Part shown: positions 7,666 to 16,004 of the stretch, piece after piece | Numbering within the stretch: the stretch's first letter is position 1 | Layout of the letters: every line of letters begins with the position of its first letter | Assembly (NCBI GenBank): GCA_030263375.1 | Contig: SZOV01000024.1 | Span: 1-35,604 of the forward strand | Source of the DNA: Deltaproteobacteria bacterium PRO3 | Lineage (GTDB): Bacteria > UBA10199 > DSSB01 | Direction of reading: 5' to 3' | Length of the DNA: 35,604 nucleotides | Position numbers and translations under genes: made by a program | Notes under the pieces: model-generated | Database searches by the model: none | What the model was told of the DNA's origin: nothing | Seen by the model: the letters and a program-made list of their open reading frames with translations, nothing else

Positions 7666-7772
7666 GTAGGGCAAACCTTGTGTTCGCCCCAGAGCACGGA
7701 CTTAGCTTTAAAACGGTTGTGGCAAATTTGTCAGCCGTTGCAAAGCGGGGCGAACACAAGGTTCGCCCCTAC
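7666..7772. repeat. Family A inverted repeat, copy A3, with internal hairpin
   Basis: Outer arms 7666-7690 and 7747-7772 are complementary apart from one missing base and one mismatch. The 56-bp centre holds its own inverted repeat, AACGGTTG (from about 7712) with CAGCCGTT, around a CAAATTTG palindrome. The element fills the rimM-trmD gap inside the operon. Its terminal CTA (7769-7771) is the TAG stop of rimM. Confidence 0.85.
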
Positions 7773-8284
7773 AGCAAGGCCTCCGCATAGGGTTTAAGCG
7801 CGACAAAACCTTCCTTGAGATTCGTGCTCTCCACAAATTCCGCGTGATACGGCACCATCGCCTCGCCGCCCGCCGCACGCTCGATCCGCATCACCTCGTG
7901 GTCGCCGACCTTCTGAAAACCGGCGATCACCCCCACCGCCGTCCCGTCGGCCGCCCGCACCTCCAGGCCCTCGAGGTCGCTCAAATAAACCTCGCCCCGC
8001 CGCGGCCGCGGCAGCTCGATCCGCGGCAGGCCCAAGACCTTTCCCCTGAGTTCCCGGGCGGTTTCGGGATTTTCATAACCCTTCAGCTTCAACAGCCAGT
8101 AGCGGCCGTGACGCTTGACCGATTCGATCTCCAGACGCCCCGACTCGTCCGCTTCGGGGACGAAATAACTCAATCGGGGATAAAGGTCGCTCTCGGGATT
8201 GAAAGAAAGAAAACGCACCTGGCCCTTGATCCCCCATTCTTGGAGGATCTTGCCGAGGCGGACGAACTTGCTTGGCGGAGACAT
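7769..8284 (-). CDS. rimM: 16S rRNA processing / 30S maturation factor RimM
   Basis: Assists assembly of the 30S subunit head by binding S19. At 171 residues it has normal length. The N-terminal barrel reads RLGKILQEWGIKGQVRFLSF. The C-terminal PRC-barrel domain includes RRGEVYLSDLEGLEVRAADG, then VGVIAGFQKVGDHEVMRIE and EAMVPYHAEFVESTNLKEGF, standard for the family. It lies 12 bp after rpsP, with the KH-domain gene (khpA) often found between them absent. The last codons GCC TTG CTG run into a TAG supplied by the terminal sequence of repeat A3, so the extreme C-terminus may have been reset by the repeat. Confidence 0.95.
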   Translation of the reverse strand: MSPPSKFVRLGKILQEWGIKGQVRFLSFNPESDLYPRLSYFVPEADESGRLEIESVKRHGRYWLLKLKGYENPETARELRGKVLGLPRIELPRPRRGEVYLSDLEGLEVRAADGTAVGVIAGFQKVGDHEVMRIERAAGGEAMVPYHAEFVESTNLKEGFVALKPYAEALL

Positions 8285-8296
8285 GACGGGGCGGTT

Positions 8297-8539
8297 TTAC
8301 GCCACCTTGTTCTTCTTGATCAACTGCCCGACGGTCTGGGAGGGCTGGGCGCCCTTGCCGATCCAGTGCAGGATGCGGTCGGTCTTGAGCACGACTTGGT
8401 TGGTCTTGGCCCGGGGATCGAAGGTCCCGACGATCTCGAGAAAGGCGCCGTTGCGGGGCGCCTCGGAGTCGGCGACGACGATGCGGTAGAAAGGCTTCTT
8501 TTTGGTGCCATGGCGGGCCATGCGGATCTTAACGGACAT
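8297..8539 (-). CDS. rpsP: 30S ribosomal protein S16
   Basis: Structural and assembly protein of the small ribosomal subunit. It has 80 residues and the signature start [20 protein letters not shown] followed by [20 protein letters not shown]. The C-terminal [12 protein letters not shown] is short and basic, as in many S16 proteins. The ATG has GAGGA 5 nt upstream. It is the first gene of the rpsP-rimM-trmD-methyltransferase-rplS-rnhB run. A TGGACA-17-TTAAAT promoter lies about 80-110 bp upstream. In many bacteria ffh directly precedes rpsP. Here a large divergently transcribed gene stands between them. Confidence 0.97.
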   Translation of the reverse strand: MSVKIRMARHGTKKKPFYRIVVADSEAPRNGAFLEIVGTFDPRAKTNQVVLKTDRILHWIGKGAQPSQTVGQLIKKNKVA

Positions 8540-8618
8540 AAAATTCCTCTGTGAAAAGCGGCGGCTGGATTAACCCCCTTTGGGAGGGATTTCAAGCTAA
8601 TTCCGAAATCTTGGATTT

Positions 8619-8647
8619 ATTTAACAAGGCCATTGACTTTTTGTCCA
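8619..8647 (-). promoter_or_regulatory. Predicted sigma-70-type promoter for the rpsP operon
   Basis: On the - strand TGGACA (8642-8647) and TTAAAT (8619-8624) are separated by exactly 17 bp, 80 bp before the rpsP start. Five of six and four of six bases match the consensus. It overlaps the predicted divergent promoter on the + strand. Confidence 0.4.
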
Positions 8648-8659
8648 TCCTTATATAAC
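8633..8659 (+). promoter_or_regulatory. Predicted promoter for the DUF4215 repeat-protein gene
   Basis: TTGACT (8633-8638) and TATAAC (8654-8659) are separated by 15 bp, shorter than ideal. They would leave a leader of about 115 nt before the ATG at 8782. The leader contains GGAAA...TTTCC complementarity (about 8682-8716). I tested it by eye for c-di-GMP-I riboswitch motifs and found none. The site overlaps the opposing rpsP promoter. Confidence 0.3.
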
Positions 8660-8781
8660 TCGGCGCGTCAATATTCTCGGGTAGGGAAAAGTCCTAAGCG
8701 GAACGGGCCTTTCCGATATTTTCTCCGCAACAACCGAATCTCACTCCATCAAGCACCCCCACCGGGTAAGGAAGGTGTCTA

Positions 8782-11250
8782 ATGGCCAAGGTCGCTCCGA
8801 CTTGGTGTCGAATCTGTACACGTGTAACTGTTTTACTCTTCGTCCTATTGGGCATGGGGACCCTCGCCGGGGCCCTGCCGGAGGCCGCGGCCGCCACCCG
8901 CCAATGCTTCTGTCATAATTTCAACAACAATGCGGGCGAGATCTGCACCAGCAACCAAGCCATCATCGAGGGCCACGGCAATCACGTCGCGGACGGCGAC
9001 GACCTGCTGGGCAAATGCAACGGCTGCGGCAACGGCGTCCCCCAGGCAGGCGAGGAATGCGACGACGGCAACAACCAGGACGGCGACGGCTGCGACCAGA
9101 ATTGCCAGCTGGAATTTTGCGGCGACGGCGACGTCGATCCCTTTGAGGAGTGCGACGACGGGAATACGTCGAACAACGACGCCTGTCTCAACTCCTGCGC
9201 CGACGCCTCCTGCGGCGACGGCTTCGCCCAAACGGGCGTCGAAGAATGCGACGACGGAAATGCCGATCTCAGCGACGCCTGCCTGAACGACTGCACGGCA
9301 GCGGCCTGCGGCGACGGCATCCTTCGGGTTGGGGTCGAGGCCTGCGACGACGGGAACCAAGTGGACAATGACGGCTGCACCAACGGCTGCACCGTCGCCT
9401 CCTGCGGCGACGGCGTGGTCCAGGACGGAGCCGAGGAATGCGACGACGGCAACGCCGACAATACCGACGCCTGCCTCGATACCTGCATTTCGGCCGGCTG
9501 CGGCGACGGTTTTCTCCGCGCCGGCGTCGAGCAATGCGACGACGGTAACGCCGTCGAGACCGACGCCTGCCTTAATTCCTGCGTCCCGGCCTCCTGCGGC
9601 GACGGCGTGGTCCAGGCCGGCGTGGAAGCGTGCGACGATGGTAACACCTCCGACAACGACGCCTGCCTCAACGCCTGCCAATTCGCCGCCTGCGGCGACG
9701 GCATCGTCCAAACCGGCGTCGAGGCCTGCGACGACGGCAACGCCGACAACGGCGACGGCTGCCTGAACGATTGCTCCGCCGCGACCTGCGGCGACGGCGT
9801 CGTGCAGACCGGCGTCGAGCAATGTGACGACGGAAATACGGACGACGCCGACGACTGTCTCAACAACTGCCTGATCGCCTCCTGCGGGGACGGCGTCACC
9901 CAAGCCGGTGTCGAGGAATGCGACGACGGCAACGCCGACAATACGGACGACTGCCTCAACTCCTGCTTCGCGCCCTTCTGCGGCGACGGCTTCGTCCATA
10001 CGGGAGTGGAAACCTGCGACGACGGCAATCTGGACAATGGCGACGCATGCCTGACGGGTTGCGTGCCCGCCTCCTGCGGGGACGGCTTCGTCCAAACCGG
10101 CGTCGAGGCCTGTGACGACGGCAACCGTAACGAAGCGGACGCCTGTCTTAACAGCTGCGTCCCGGCCTCCTGCGGCGACGGCGTCGTTCAGACCGGCGTC
10201 GAGCAATGCGACGAGGGAGCCGCCAACAGCGACGCCCTTCCCGACGCCTGCCGCAGCAACTGCCTCAACCCCGGCTGCGGCGACGGTGTCACCGATGCCG
10301 GAGAGGCCTGCGACGATGGTAACCCGGACAACGGGGATGCATGCCTGAATTCCTGTCTGAACAACGTCTGCGGCGACGGCTTCGTCAACGTCGGTGTCGA
10401 GCAATGCGACGACGCCAACGCGGTGGATTCCGACGCCTGCCTCTCCACCTGCCGGGACGCGCGCTGCGGCGATGGCGTCCTGCACCAGGGCGTCGAGGCC
10501 TGCGACGACGCCAACGCGGACAACGCCGACGCCTGCCTGGACACTTGCGTCTCGGCCACTTGCGGCGACGGCACGGTCCAAGCCGGCGTCGAGGAATGCG
10601 ACGAGGGGCAAGCCAACAGCGACCTGACGCCCGACGCCTGCCGCGGCAATTGTCTCAGCGCCCGCTGCGGCGATGGCGTGAGCGATTCGGGCGAGGCCTG
10701 CGACGACGGCAACCAGGACAACGCCGACATCTGCCTCAACGCCTGCCTTCCGGCGACCTGCGGCGACGGCTTCGTCGAGGCCGGCGCCGAGGCCTGCGAC
10801 GACGGCAACCGAAATGACGCCGACGGCTGCACCAACGCCTGCAACCTCGCGCGCTGCGGCGACGGCATCGTTCAGGCCGGCGTCGAGCTCTGCGACGACG
10901 GCAACCAAAACGACGCCGACACCTGCGACAACGCCTGCGTCCCGACCTCCTGCGGCGACGGCGCGGTGCAGGCGGGCGAGCAATGCGACGGCGACGAGGC
11001 CCAGGCCTGCAACGGCTTGGGCTGCGCCCCGGACTGCCGCTGCGTAAACGCCGCCGAACCCCAAGAAGGCCCGACGCCGCCGGCGCCGGCCCCCTCCGGC
11101 CCGACCACCACCTTCCTGGAGGGCAGCGGTCCTCTCTCCTGCGCCTTGCGGGCGGGCGATGCATCGGCCCCCGCGACGGCCGGAAGCTGGCTCCTGATCC
11201 TAGCGGGATTGGCCTTAGGCGCGGTCCTGCGGCGCGGAGCCGCGCGATAG
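8782..11250 (+). CDS. Secreted DUF4215 cysteine-rich repeat protein with C-terminal sorting tail
   Basis: An 822-residue exported protein of unknown role. A signal peptide (hydrophobic core [15 protein letters not shown], cleavage near the AAAA at 35-38) is followed by a short cysteine-containing segment and then 21 tandem units from residue 82 to about 754. Each unit is about 32 residues of the form CGDGxxQxGVExCDDGNxxxxDxCLxxC, the Myxococcus cysteine-rich repeat. Each unit carries four cysteines and an acidic turn, so a rigid, disulfide-linked and possibly Ca2+-binding rod is likely. A Pro-rich linker ([10 protein letters not shown]) leads to a tail with SCAL, one hydrophobic helix ([15 protein letters not shown]) and RRGAAR. 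This tail architecture resembles MYXO-CTERM or related sorting signals, in which a Cys precedes a helix and Arg cluster. The ATG has AAGGAAGG 6 nt upstream. The gene runs opposite to ffh and rpsP on either side. Confidence 0.9.
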   Translation: MAKVAPTWCRICTRVTVLLFVLLGMGTLAGALPEAAAATRQCFCHNFNNNAGEICTSNQAIIEGHGNHVADGDDLLGKCNGCGNGVPQAGEECDDGNNQDGDGCDQNCQLEFCGDGDVDPFEECDDGNTSNNDACLNSCADASCGDGFAQTGVEECDDGNADLSDACLNDCTAAACGDGILRVGVEACDDGNQVDNDGCTNGCTVASCGDGVVQDGAEECDDGNADNTDACLDTCISAGCGDGFLRAGVEQCDDGNAVETDACLNSCVPASCGDGVVQAGVEACDDGNTSDNDACLNACQFAACGDGIVQTGVEACDDGNADNGDGCLNDCSAATCGDGVVQTGVEQCDDGNTDDADDCLNNCLIASCGDGVTQAGVEECDDGNADNTDDCLNSCFAPFCGDGFVHTGVETCDDGNLDNGDACLTGCVPASCGDGFVQTGVEACDDGNRNEADACLNSCVPASCGDGVVQTGVEQCDEGAANSDALPDACRSNCLNPGCGDGVTDAGEACDDGNPDNGDACLNSCLNNVCGDGFVNVGVEQCDDANAVDSDACLSTCRDARCGDGVLHQGVEACDDANADNADACLDTCVSATCGDGTVQAGVEECDEGQANSDLTPDACRGNCLSARCGDGVSDSGEACDDGNQDNADICLNACLPATCGDGFVEAGAEACDDGNRNDADGCTNACNLARCGDGIVQAGVELCDDGNQNDADTCDNACVPTSCGDGAVQAGEQCDGDEAQACNGLGCAPDCRCVNAAEPQEGPTPPAPAPSGPTTTFLEGSGPLSCALRAGDASAPATAGSWLLILAGLALGAVLRRGAAR
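9025..11043 (+). repeat. Tandem coding repeat, about 21 units of about 96 bp
   Basis: Each unit begins TGCGG(C/A)GACGG and encodes one DUF4215 repeat. Most are 93-96 bp, and two long units of about 104 bp encode CDEGxANSDxxPDAC. Units differ at many silent positions, so the array is not freshly amplified. A long-plus-short pair at 10171-10368 recurs at 10561-10758, both exactly 198 bp, showing a past higher-order duplication. Confidence 0.9.
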
Positions 11251-11275
11251 AATAGAAATAAGGGGAATTCTCAAG

Positions 11276-11304
11276 GGCCCGCGGGAAACCGCGGGCCTTT
11301 TTTT
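11276..11304 (+). terminator. Intrinsic terminator of the DUF4215 gene
   Basis: A perfect 9-bp GC stem, GGCCCGCGG (11276-11284) and CCGCGGGCC (11289-11297), with a GAAA tetraloop is followed by seven T residues (11298-11304). It starts 26 bp after the stop codon. There is no T-run on the opposite strand, so it acts for the + strand only. It ends 2 bp before the ffh stop codon. Confidence 0.92.
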
Positions 11305-11305
11305 C

Positions 11306-12637
<1,332 letters not shown>

Positions 12638-12652
12638 GCCTTTCTCCCGCTA

Positions 12653-13411
12653 TCAGACCACCAGGCGCTTGACCAGGCGCTTCACCGAAATCAGCATCAA
12701 AATCGCCGCCGCCGCCAGCATCCCGACCAAGGCCAGGGCGTCGAAGGCCCCAAAGCTCCCCGCGAAGAGGTGCCGCGCCACCCGGACGGGATAGGTCAGG
12801 GGCAGGAAATACGCCAGGGTCTTCACCCAGCCCGGCAGGTTGTCGAGCGGGAAAAAAGTTCCCGAAAACAAGAACATCGGGGAGATAACCAGGGTGAAAT
12901 AATAGGTGAAAAAATCATAGGAGCGCGCGATCGAGGTCATCACCATGCCCAGGCTGGCGAAGAGCAGCCCCGTGCAGCCCATGACGAGGGGCATCAGGGC
13001 CACCCAGGCTGAGGGGATGAGGTCGAAGACCGCGAGGACGAGGAAGATCACCGAGCTGGTGAGCGTCGCCTTGGTCGCCGCCCAGAGGATCTCCCCCACG
13101 ACGACGTCCGACATGGAGACCGGCGTCATGGCGATGGCGTTGAAGGTCTTTTGCACCTCCATGCGGGTGTAGGAGCTAAAGGTAGTCTCGAAGCTCGAGG
13201 CGTTCATCACGGTCGTGATCAGGATCGCGGGGGCGATGAACTCGGCATAGGTCATGCCGTTGAGATCGGGGACCAGTTTGCCCAGGCCGTAGCCCATGGC
13301 CAGCAGGTAGAGCAGCGGCTCGGCGAAATTTGCGGCGAGCGAGGCCATGAAATACTTCTGCCAGACGATGAAGTCGCGGCGCCAGACTTTGAAGATGCGG
13401 TAACTGAACAT
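12653..13411 (-). CDS. ABC-2 type transporter permease (NodJ/DrrB-like)
   Basis: An integral inner-membrane protein of about 252 residues with six predicted helices, the usual ABC-2 permease topology. Typical segments are SLAANFAEPLLYLLAMGYGLG, EFIAPAILITTVMNASSFE, the re-entrant family motif MEVQKTFNAIAMTPVSMSDVV, ILWAATKATLTSSVIFLVLA, and the C-terminal SGTFFPLDNLPGWVKTLAYF with LPLTYPVRVARHLFAGSFG. It pairs with the ATPase gene immediately upstream. The NodJ-type subgroup exports lipo-chitooligosaccharides, drugs or polysaccharides, and the substrate here cannot be told. I chose the ATG at 13411. A TTG at 13420 overlapping the ATPase stop codon is also possible. Confidence 0.88.
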   Translation of the reverse strand: MFSYRIFKVWRRDFIVWQKYFMASLAANFAEPLLYLLAMGYGLGKLVPDLNGMTYAEFIAPAILITTVMNASSFETTFSSYTRMEVQKTFNAIAMTPVSMSDVVVGEILWAATKATLTSSVIFLVLAVFDLIPSAWVALMPLVMGCTGLLFASLGMVMTSIARSYDFFTYYFTLVISPMFLFSGTFFPLDNLPGWVKTLAYFLPLTYPVRVARHLFAGSFGAFDALALVGMLAAAAILMLISVKRLVKRLVV

Positions 13412-13416
13412 GGCGA

Positions 13417-14367
13417 TCAATCTCGCAATTCTCTCCCCGCGAGCTTCAGGAAGACGTCCTCCAGCGAGGCCGCCCGCAGGTGAAAATCCAACTGTTGGAT
13501 CTCCGGGATCTTTTCCAAGAGCGTCCCGTTCTTCTCGCGGATCATCACGTACATCGTGTCGCCCACCACCTCGGTCTCGCGGTGCCGGGGCCCCGCGCCG
13601 GACTCGAGCGCGTCGATCTTGTCCTTCAAGGCCTTGAGCAAGCCGTTGGCGGCTCGGACCTCGAGGACCTCCCGGCCGACCACCTTTTGCACCAGCGCCG
13701 CGGGGCTCCCCTCGGTGAGGATCTTACCGTGGTCCATGATGACCAGCCGGTCGCAGAGTCGCTGGGCCTCCTCCATATAATGCGTTGTCAGGACCATCGT
13801 CACCCCGCTGGCCTTGAGCGCGCGCAGCTTGTCCCAGATCAGGTGCCGGGCCTGCGGGTCCAAGCCGGTGGTCGGTTCGTCCAAAATCAAAACCTCGGGC
13901 CGGTTGATCAGGGCGCGCGCGATCATCAGTCGGCGCTTCATCCCGCCCGAGAGCTTGTCGATCTTCTGGTCGCGCTTTTCCTGCAGGCTCAAGAACTGCA
14001 GCAATTCTTCGGCGCGGCGCTTGGCCTCGGCCTTCGGGATATCGAAGTAGCTCGCGTAGAGGAGGAGGTTTTGCAGAACACTCAGGTCGGGATCGAGGTT
14101 GTCCTCTTGAGAGACGACGCCCAAGTGCGCCTTGATCTCGCCCGGCTCGCGCATCACGTCGCGCCCCAGGACGGTCAAGCGGCCGGCGCTGACCGGGGAG
14201 AAGCAGTAGATCATGCGCATCGTCGAGGTCTTCCCCGCGCCGTTGGGACCGAGGAAGCCGAAGCACTCGCCGCGTGCGATCTGGAAGTTAATGCCGCGCA
14301 CCGCCTCGAAGGCGTTGAAGCTCTTGCGCAGGTCGCTGGCGGCGATGACGGGGGCGAACTTGTCCAT
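13417..14367 (-). CDS. ABC transporter ATP-binding protein (NodI/DrrA-like)
   Basis: A 316-residue ATPase that powers the ABC-2 permease encoded next. Visible motifs: Walker A GPNGAGKTST (from residue 40), Q-loop SQEDNLDPDLSV, signature LSGGMKRRLMIARAL, Walker B VLILDEPTTGLDPQ, and the H-loop LTTHYMEEAQ. The residues after about 215 form the C-terminal extension typical of the NodI/DrrA group (LTEGSPAALVQKVVG onward). The stop codon touches the start of the permease gene, so the two are translationally linked. No good ribosome-binding site precedes the ATG. Repeat A4 lies between this gene and the upstream M17-domain gene. Confidence 0.93.
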   Translation of the reverse strand: MDKFAPVIAASDLRKSFNAFEAVRGINFQIARGECFGFLGPNGAGKTSTMRMIYCFSPVSAGRLTVLGRDVMREPGEIKAHLGVVSQEDNLDPDLSVLQNLLLYASYFDIPKAEAKRRAEELLQFLSLQEKRDQKIDKLSGGMKRRLMIARALINRPEVLILDEPTTGLDPQARHLIWDKLRALKASGVTMVLTTHYMEEAQRLCDRLVIMDHGKILTEGSPAALVQKVVGREVLEVRAANGLLKALKDKIDALESGAGPRHRETEVVGDTMYVMIREKNGTLLEKIPEIQQLDFHLRAASLEDVFLKLAGRELRD

Positions 14368-14412
14368 GAAGGAGTGATTACTAGGACAAAATCTCGTCGG
14401 GAAGCAAGCGTC

Positions 14413-14481
14413 GTAGGGGCGAACCTTGTGTTCGCCCCCCTATGTACCAATGGCAAAGGCGATCCCAAGGTTCGCCCCTGC
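14413..14481. repeat. Family A inverted repeat, copy A4
   Basis: The left arm 14413-14438 is the consensus sequence. The right arm 14459-14481 is decayed (GCGATCCC where the consensus has GCGAACAC), but its outer AAGGTTCGCCCCTGC part still pairs. It lies in the 132-bp gap between the M17-domain gene and the ABC ATPase gene, 19 bp after the stop codon of the former. Confidence 0.8.
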
Positions 14482-14499
14482 AATAATAAACAGGAAAAT

Positions 14500-15018
14500 T
14501 CAGCGGTACTGCACCTGAACGTCGTAGGCGAAGTCCATATGCCGCCGGCGGGCATCGTCGACATATTCCCGCGGCTCGACCAGCGAGATATGGTAATCCT
14601 CGCTGCGCCCCGAGAGCATGGACATGAAGAGCCGCACGGAATTGCGCCACTCGAACATCCCCTTGGCGAGGTCGCTCAGCGAAAGGCAGAAAGAACGGTC
14701 CTTTTTCAGCAGCAGCTTGTCGAGGATCATCGAGACGAAGCGCGGCAGCTCTTGGTCTTGGATCTCCTGCTGCTTGCCCAGGCCCAGGACCATCAGCTCT
14801 TTGGCGGGCAACCGCCCGTGCAGGGGCATGAGGAGGGCCTCGCCCCGCTGGCCGTCGAAGCGTTCTTTGAGGATCAGCTCGGAGAGGGCGCCGTTCAGGC
14901 GCCAGTCGACCATCCCCGCCTGCCCCTTCAAGGGCCGGACGTCGGCATAGGCCAAGACCATGGAGAGGTGGTTTTCGACCTCGTCGATCGGGTCGCTGGT
15001 GATCTTGAGCTGGATCAT
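14500..15018 (-). CDS. Stand-alone peptidase M17 N-terminal (macro-like) domain protein
   Basis: A 172-residue protein resembling only the N-terminal domain of leucyl aminopeptidases (M17). Supporting segments are SELILKERFDGQRGEALLMP followed by GRLPAKELMVLGLGKQQEI, close to the FxGKxGE...LVGLG pattern of PepA N-domains, then helices with LPRFVSMILDKLLL. The metal-binding catalytic domain (NTDAEGRL, etc.) is absent and does not follow in any frame, so it cannot be a peptidase by itself. It might bind a ligand through its macro-like fold or act as a regulator; this is inference. It follows nusB by 61 bp, with half-repeat A5 in the gap. The ATG has AAGGAC upstream. Confidence 0.75.
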   Translation of the reverse strand: MIQLKITSDPIDEVENHLSMVLAYADVRPLKGQAGMVDWRLNGALSELILKERFDGQRGEALLMPLHGRLPAKELMVLGLGKQQEIQDQELPRFVSMILDKLLLKKDRSFCLSLSDLAKGMFEWRNSVRLFMSMLSGRSEDYHISLVEPREYVDDARRRHMDFAYDVQVQYR

Positions 15019-15057
15019 GGGCGCCGTCCTTCTCTGGTTAGGATCTACGGCAAACCG

Positions 15058-15083
15058 GGGGCGAACACAAGGTTCGCCCTTAC
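15058..15083. repeat. Family A half element, copy A5
   Basis: A single 26-nt arm of family A, GGGGCGAACACAAGG continuing to CCTTAC. The matching arm is missing or reduced to a faint CTACGGCAAACC at about 15045-15056. The TTA at 15080-15082 is the TAA stop codon of nusB, as in the TAG cases of A2 and A3 but with one base changed. Confidence 0.75.
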
Positions 15084-15526
15084 GTTTTTTTCAGTTCTTT
15101 GGCGATGTGGTCCAGGATTCCGTTGACGAAGGCCCCCGATTCTTCGGTGCCGTACTTCTTGGCGATCTCGATGGCCTCGTTGATCGTGACCGAGGCGGGG
15201 ATGTCCTGGCAATACAGCAATTCGAAGACCGCCATGCGCAGGATATTACGGTCGACCGAGGCCATGCGGGAGACCTTCCAGTGAGTGGAGTGCCCCTCGA
15301 TCAGCCGGTCGATCTCGTGGACGTTGTTGCTGACGCCCTCGGTGATCTGACGGGTGAAGTCCCGAACCTCCTCGAGGGTGGCCGGACTCAAGTCGCTGCC
15401 CTCGAGCAGCAGACAATAAGGGTCCTTCAGAAACCTCTCGGTGACTTCTTTCCCGGATTTGTGGGCCAGCTCGGTCTCATAGAGCAGCTGCAGCGAGACC
15501 TCGCGGGCCTTGCGTCGGTTACCCAT
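15080..15526 (-). CDS. nusB: Transcription antitermination factor NusB
   Basis: RNA-binding helical protein that with NusE (S10) forms the antitermination complex on rRNA leaders. At 148 residues it has normal length. It starts MGNRRKAREVSLQLLYETEL, the conserved arginine-rich BoxA-binding helix, and contains HWKVSRMASVDRNILRMAVFEL and PASVTINEAIEIAKKYGTEESGAFVNGILD split over two adjacent conserved blocks. Its start overlaps the end of ribH by 8 bp, the usual ribH-nusB coupling. The last residues KKT are followed by a TAA contributed by half-repeat A5. Confidence 0.97.
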   Translation of the reverse strand: MGNRRKAREVSLQLLYETELAHKSGKEVTERFLKDPYCLLLEGSDLSPATLEEVRDFTRQITEGVSNNVHEIDRLIEGHSTHWKVSRMASVDRNILRMAVFELLYCQDIPASVTINEAIEIAKKYGTEESGAFVNGILDHIAKELKKT

Positions 15527-15998
15527 GGTGAATCCGTTTCTTTAACAGGGCCATCTCGACGGCGGTCAAGGCGGCCTCCCGCCCCTTGTTATGGTCATCG
15601 TCGGCGGCCCGCGCAAGGGCCTGAGCCTCATTATCCGTCGTCAGGACCCCGAAGGCCATCGGGATCTGGGTCTCGAGCGTCGCCCGCATCAGGCCCTGGG
15701 TCACCCCTTCGCAGACGTAGTCGAAGTGGCTGGTGTCGCCCCGGATGACCACGCCCAGACAAACGACGGCGTCGGCCTTTCCGGTCTTGGCGAGTTGCTG
15801 GGCCAAAAGCGGCAGCTCGAAGGCCCCCGGGACGCGGTAGAGATCGATCTCGGTCTCGGGCAGGCCCATCTCTTGCAAGGCCAACAGCGCCCCCTTGAGC
15901 AGGCCGTCGGCGACCTTGGGGTTGTAGCGCGCGGCCACCACCGCCACGCGGAGGCCGCGGGCGTCGAGTTGCTTGGGGTTGAGTTCGGTCTTGCCCAT
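15519..15998 (-). CDS. ribH: 6,7-dimethyl-8-ribityllumazine synthase
   Basis: Condenses 5-amino-6-ribitylaminouracil with dihydroxybutanone phosphate, the penultimate step of riboflavin synthesis; the enzyme often forms 60-subunit capsids. It has 159 residues. Conserved parts are VAARYN near residue 21, the phosphate- and substrate-binding VPGAFELPLLAQQL, and CLGVVIRGDTSHFDYVCEGV with the catalytic His91. The C-terminal half carries PMAFGVLTTDNEAQALARA. It starts 6 bp after ribBA and overlaps nusB, in a continuous ribD-ribE-ribBA-ribH run. Confidence 0.97.
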   Translation of the reverse strand: MGKTELNPKQLDARGLRVAVVAARYNPKVADGLLKGALLALQEMGLPETEIDLYRVPGAFELPLLAQQLAKTGKADAVVCLGVVIRGDTSHFDYVCEGVTQGLMRATLETQIPMAFGVLTTDNEAQALARAADDDHNKGREAALTAVEMALLKKRIHHG

Positions 15999-16004
15999 TT
16001 CGCC

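Noticed and set aside
7747-7772. GGTTCGCCCC resembling the T-arm of a tRNA
   Set aside because: The same string recurs in all family A copies, and no acceptor, D or anticodon stem can be drawn around any of them.
8660-8781. Leader of the DUF4215 gene as a c-di-GMP or other riboswitch
   Set aside because: The conserved GEMM motifs (GGCAAACC and GACGCAAAGCC) are absent, and no other riboswitch consensus is seen.
8845-11064. Very long open frame on the - strand opposite the DUF4215 gene (739 codons)
   Set aside because: It is a shadow of the repetitive, GC-rich + strand array. Its translation is a monotonous Val/Ala/Gly repeat without signal or domain, and the + strand protein matches a known family.
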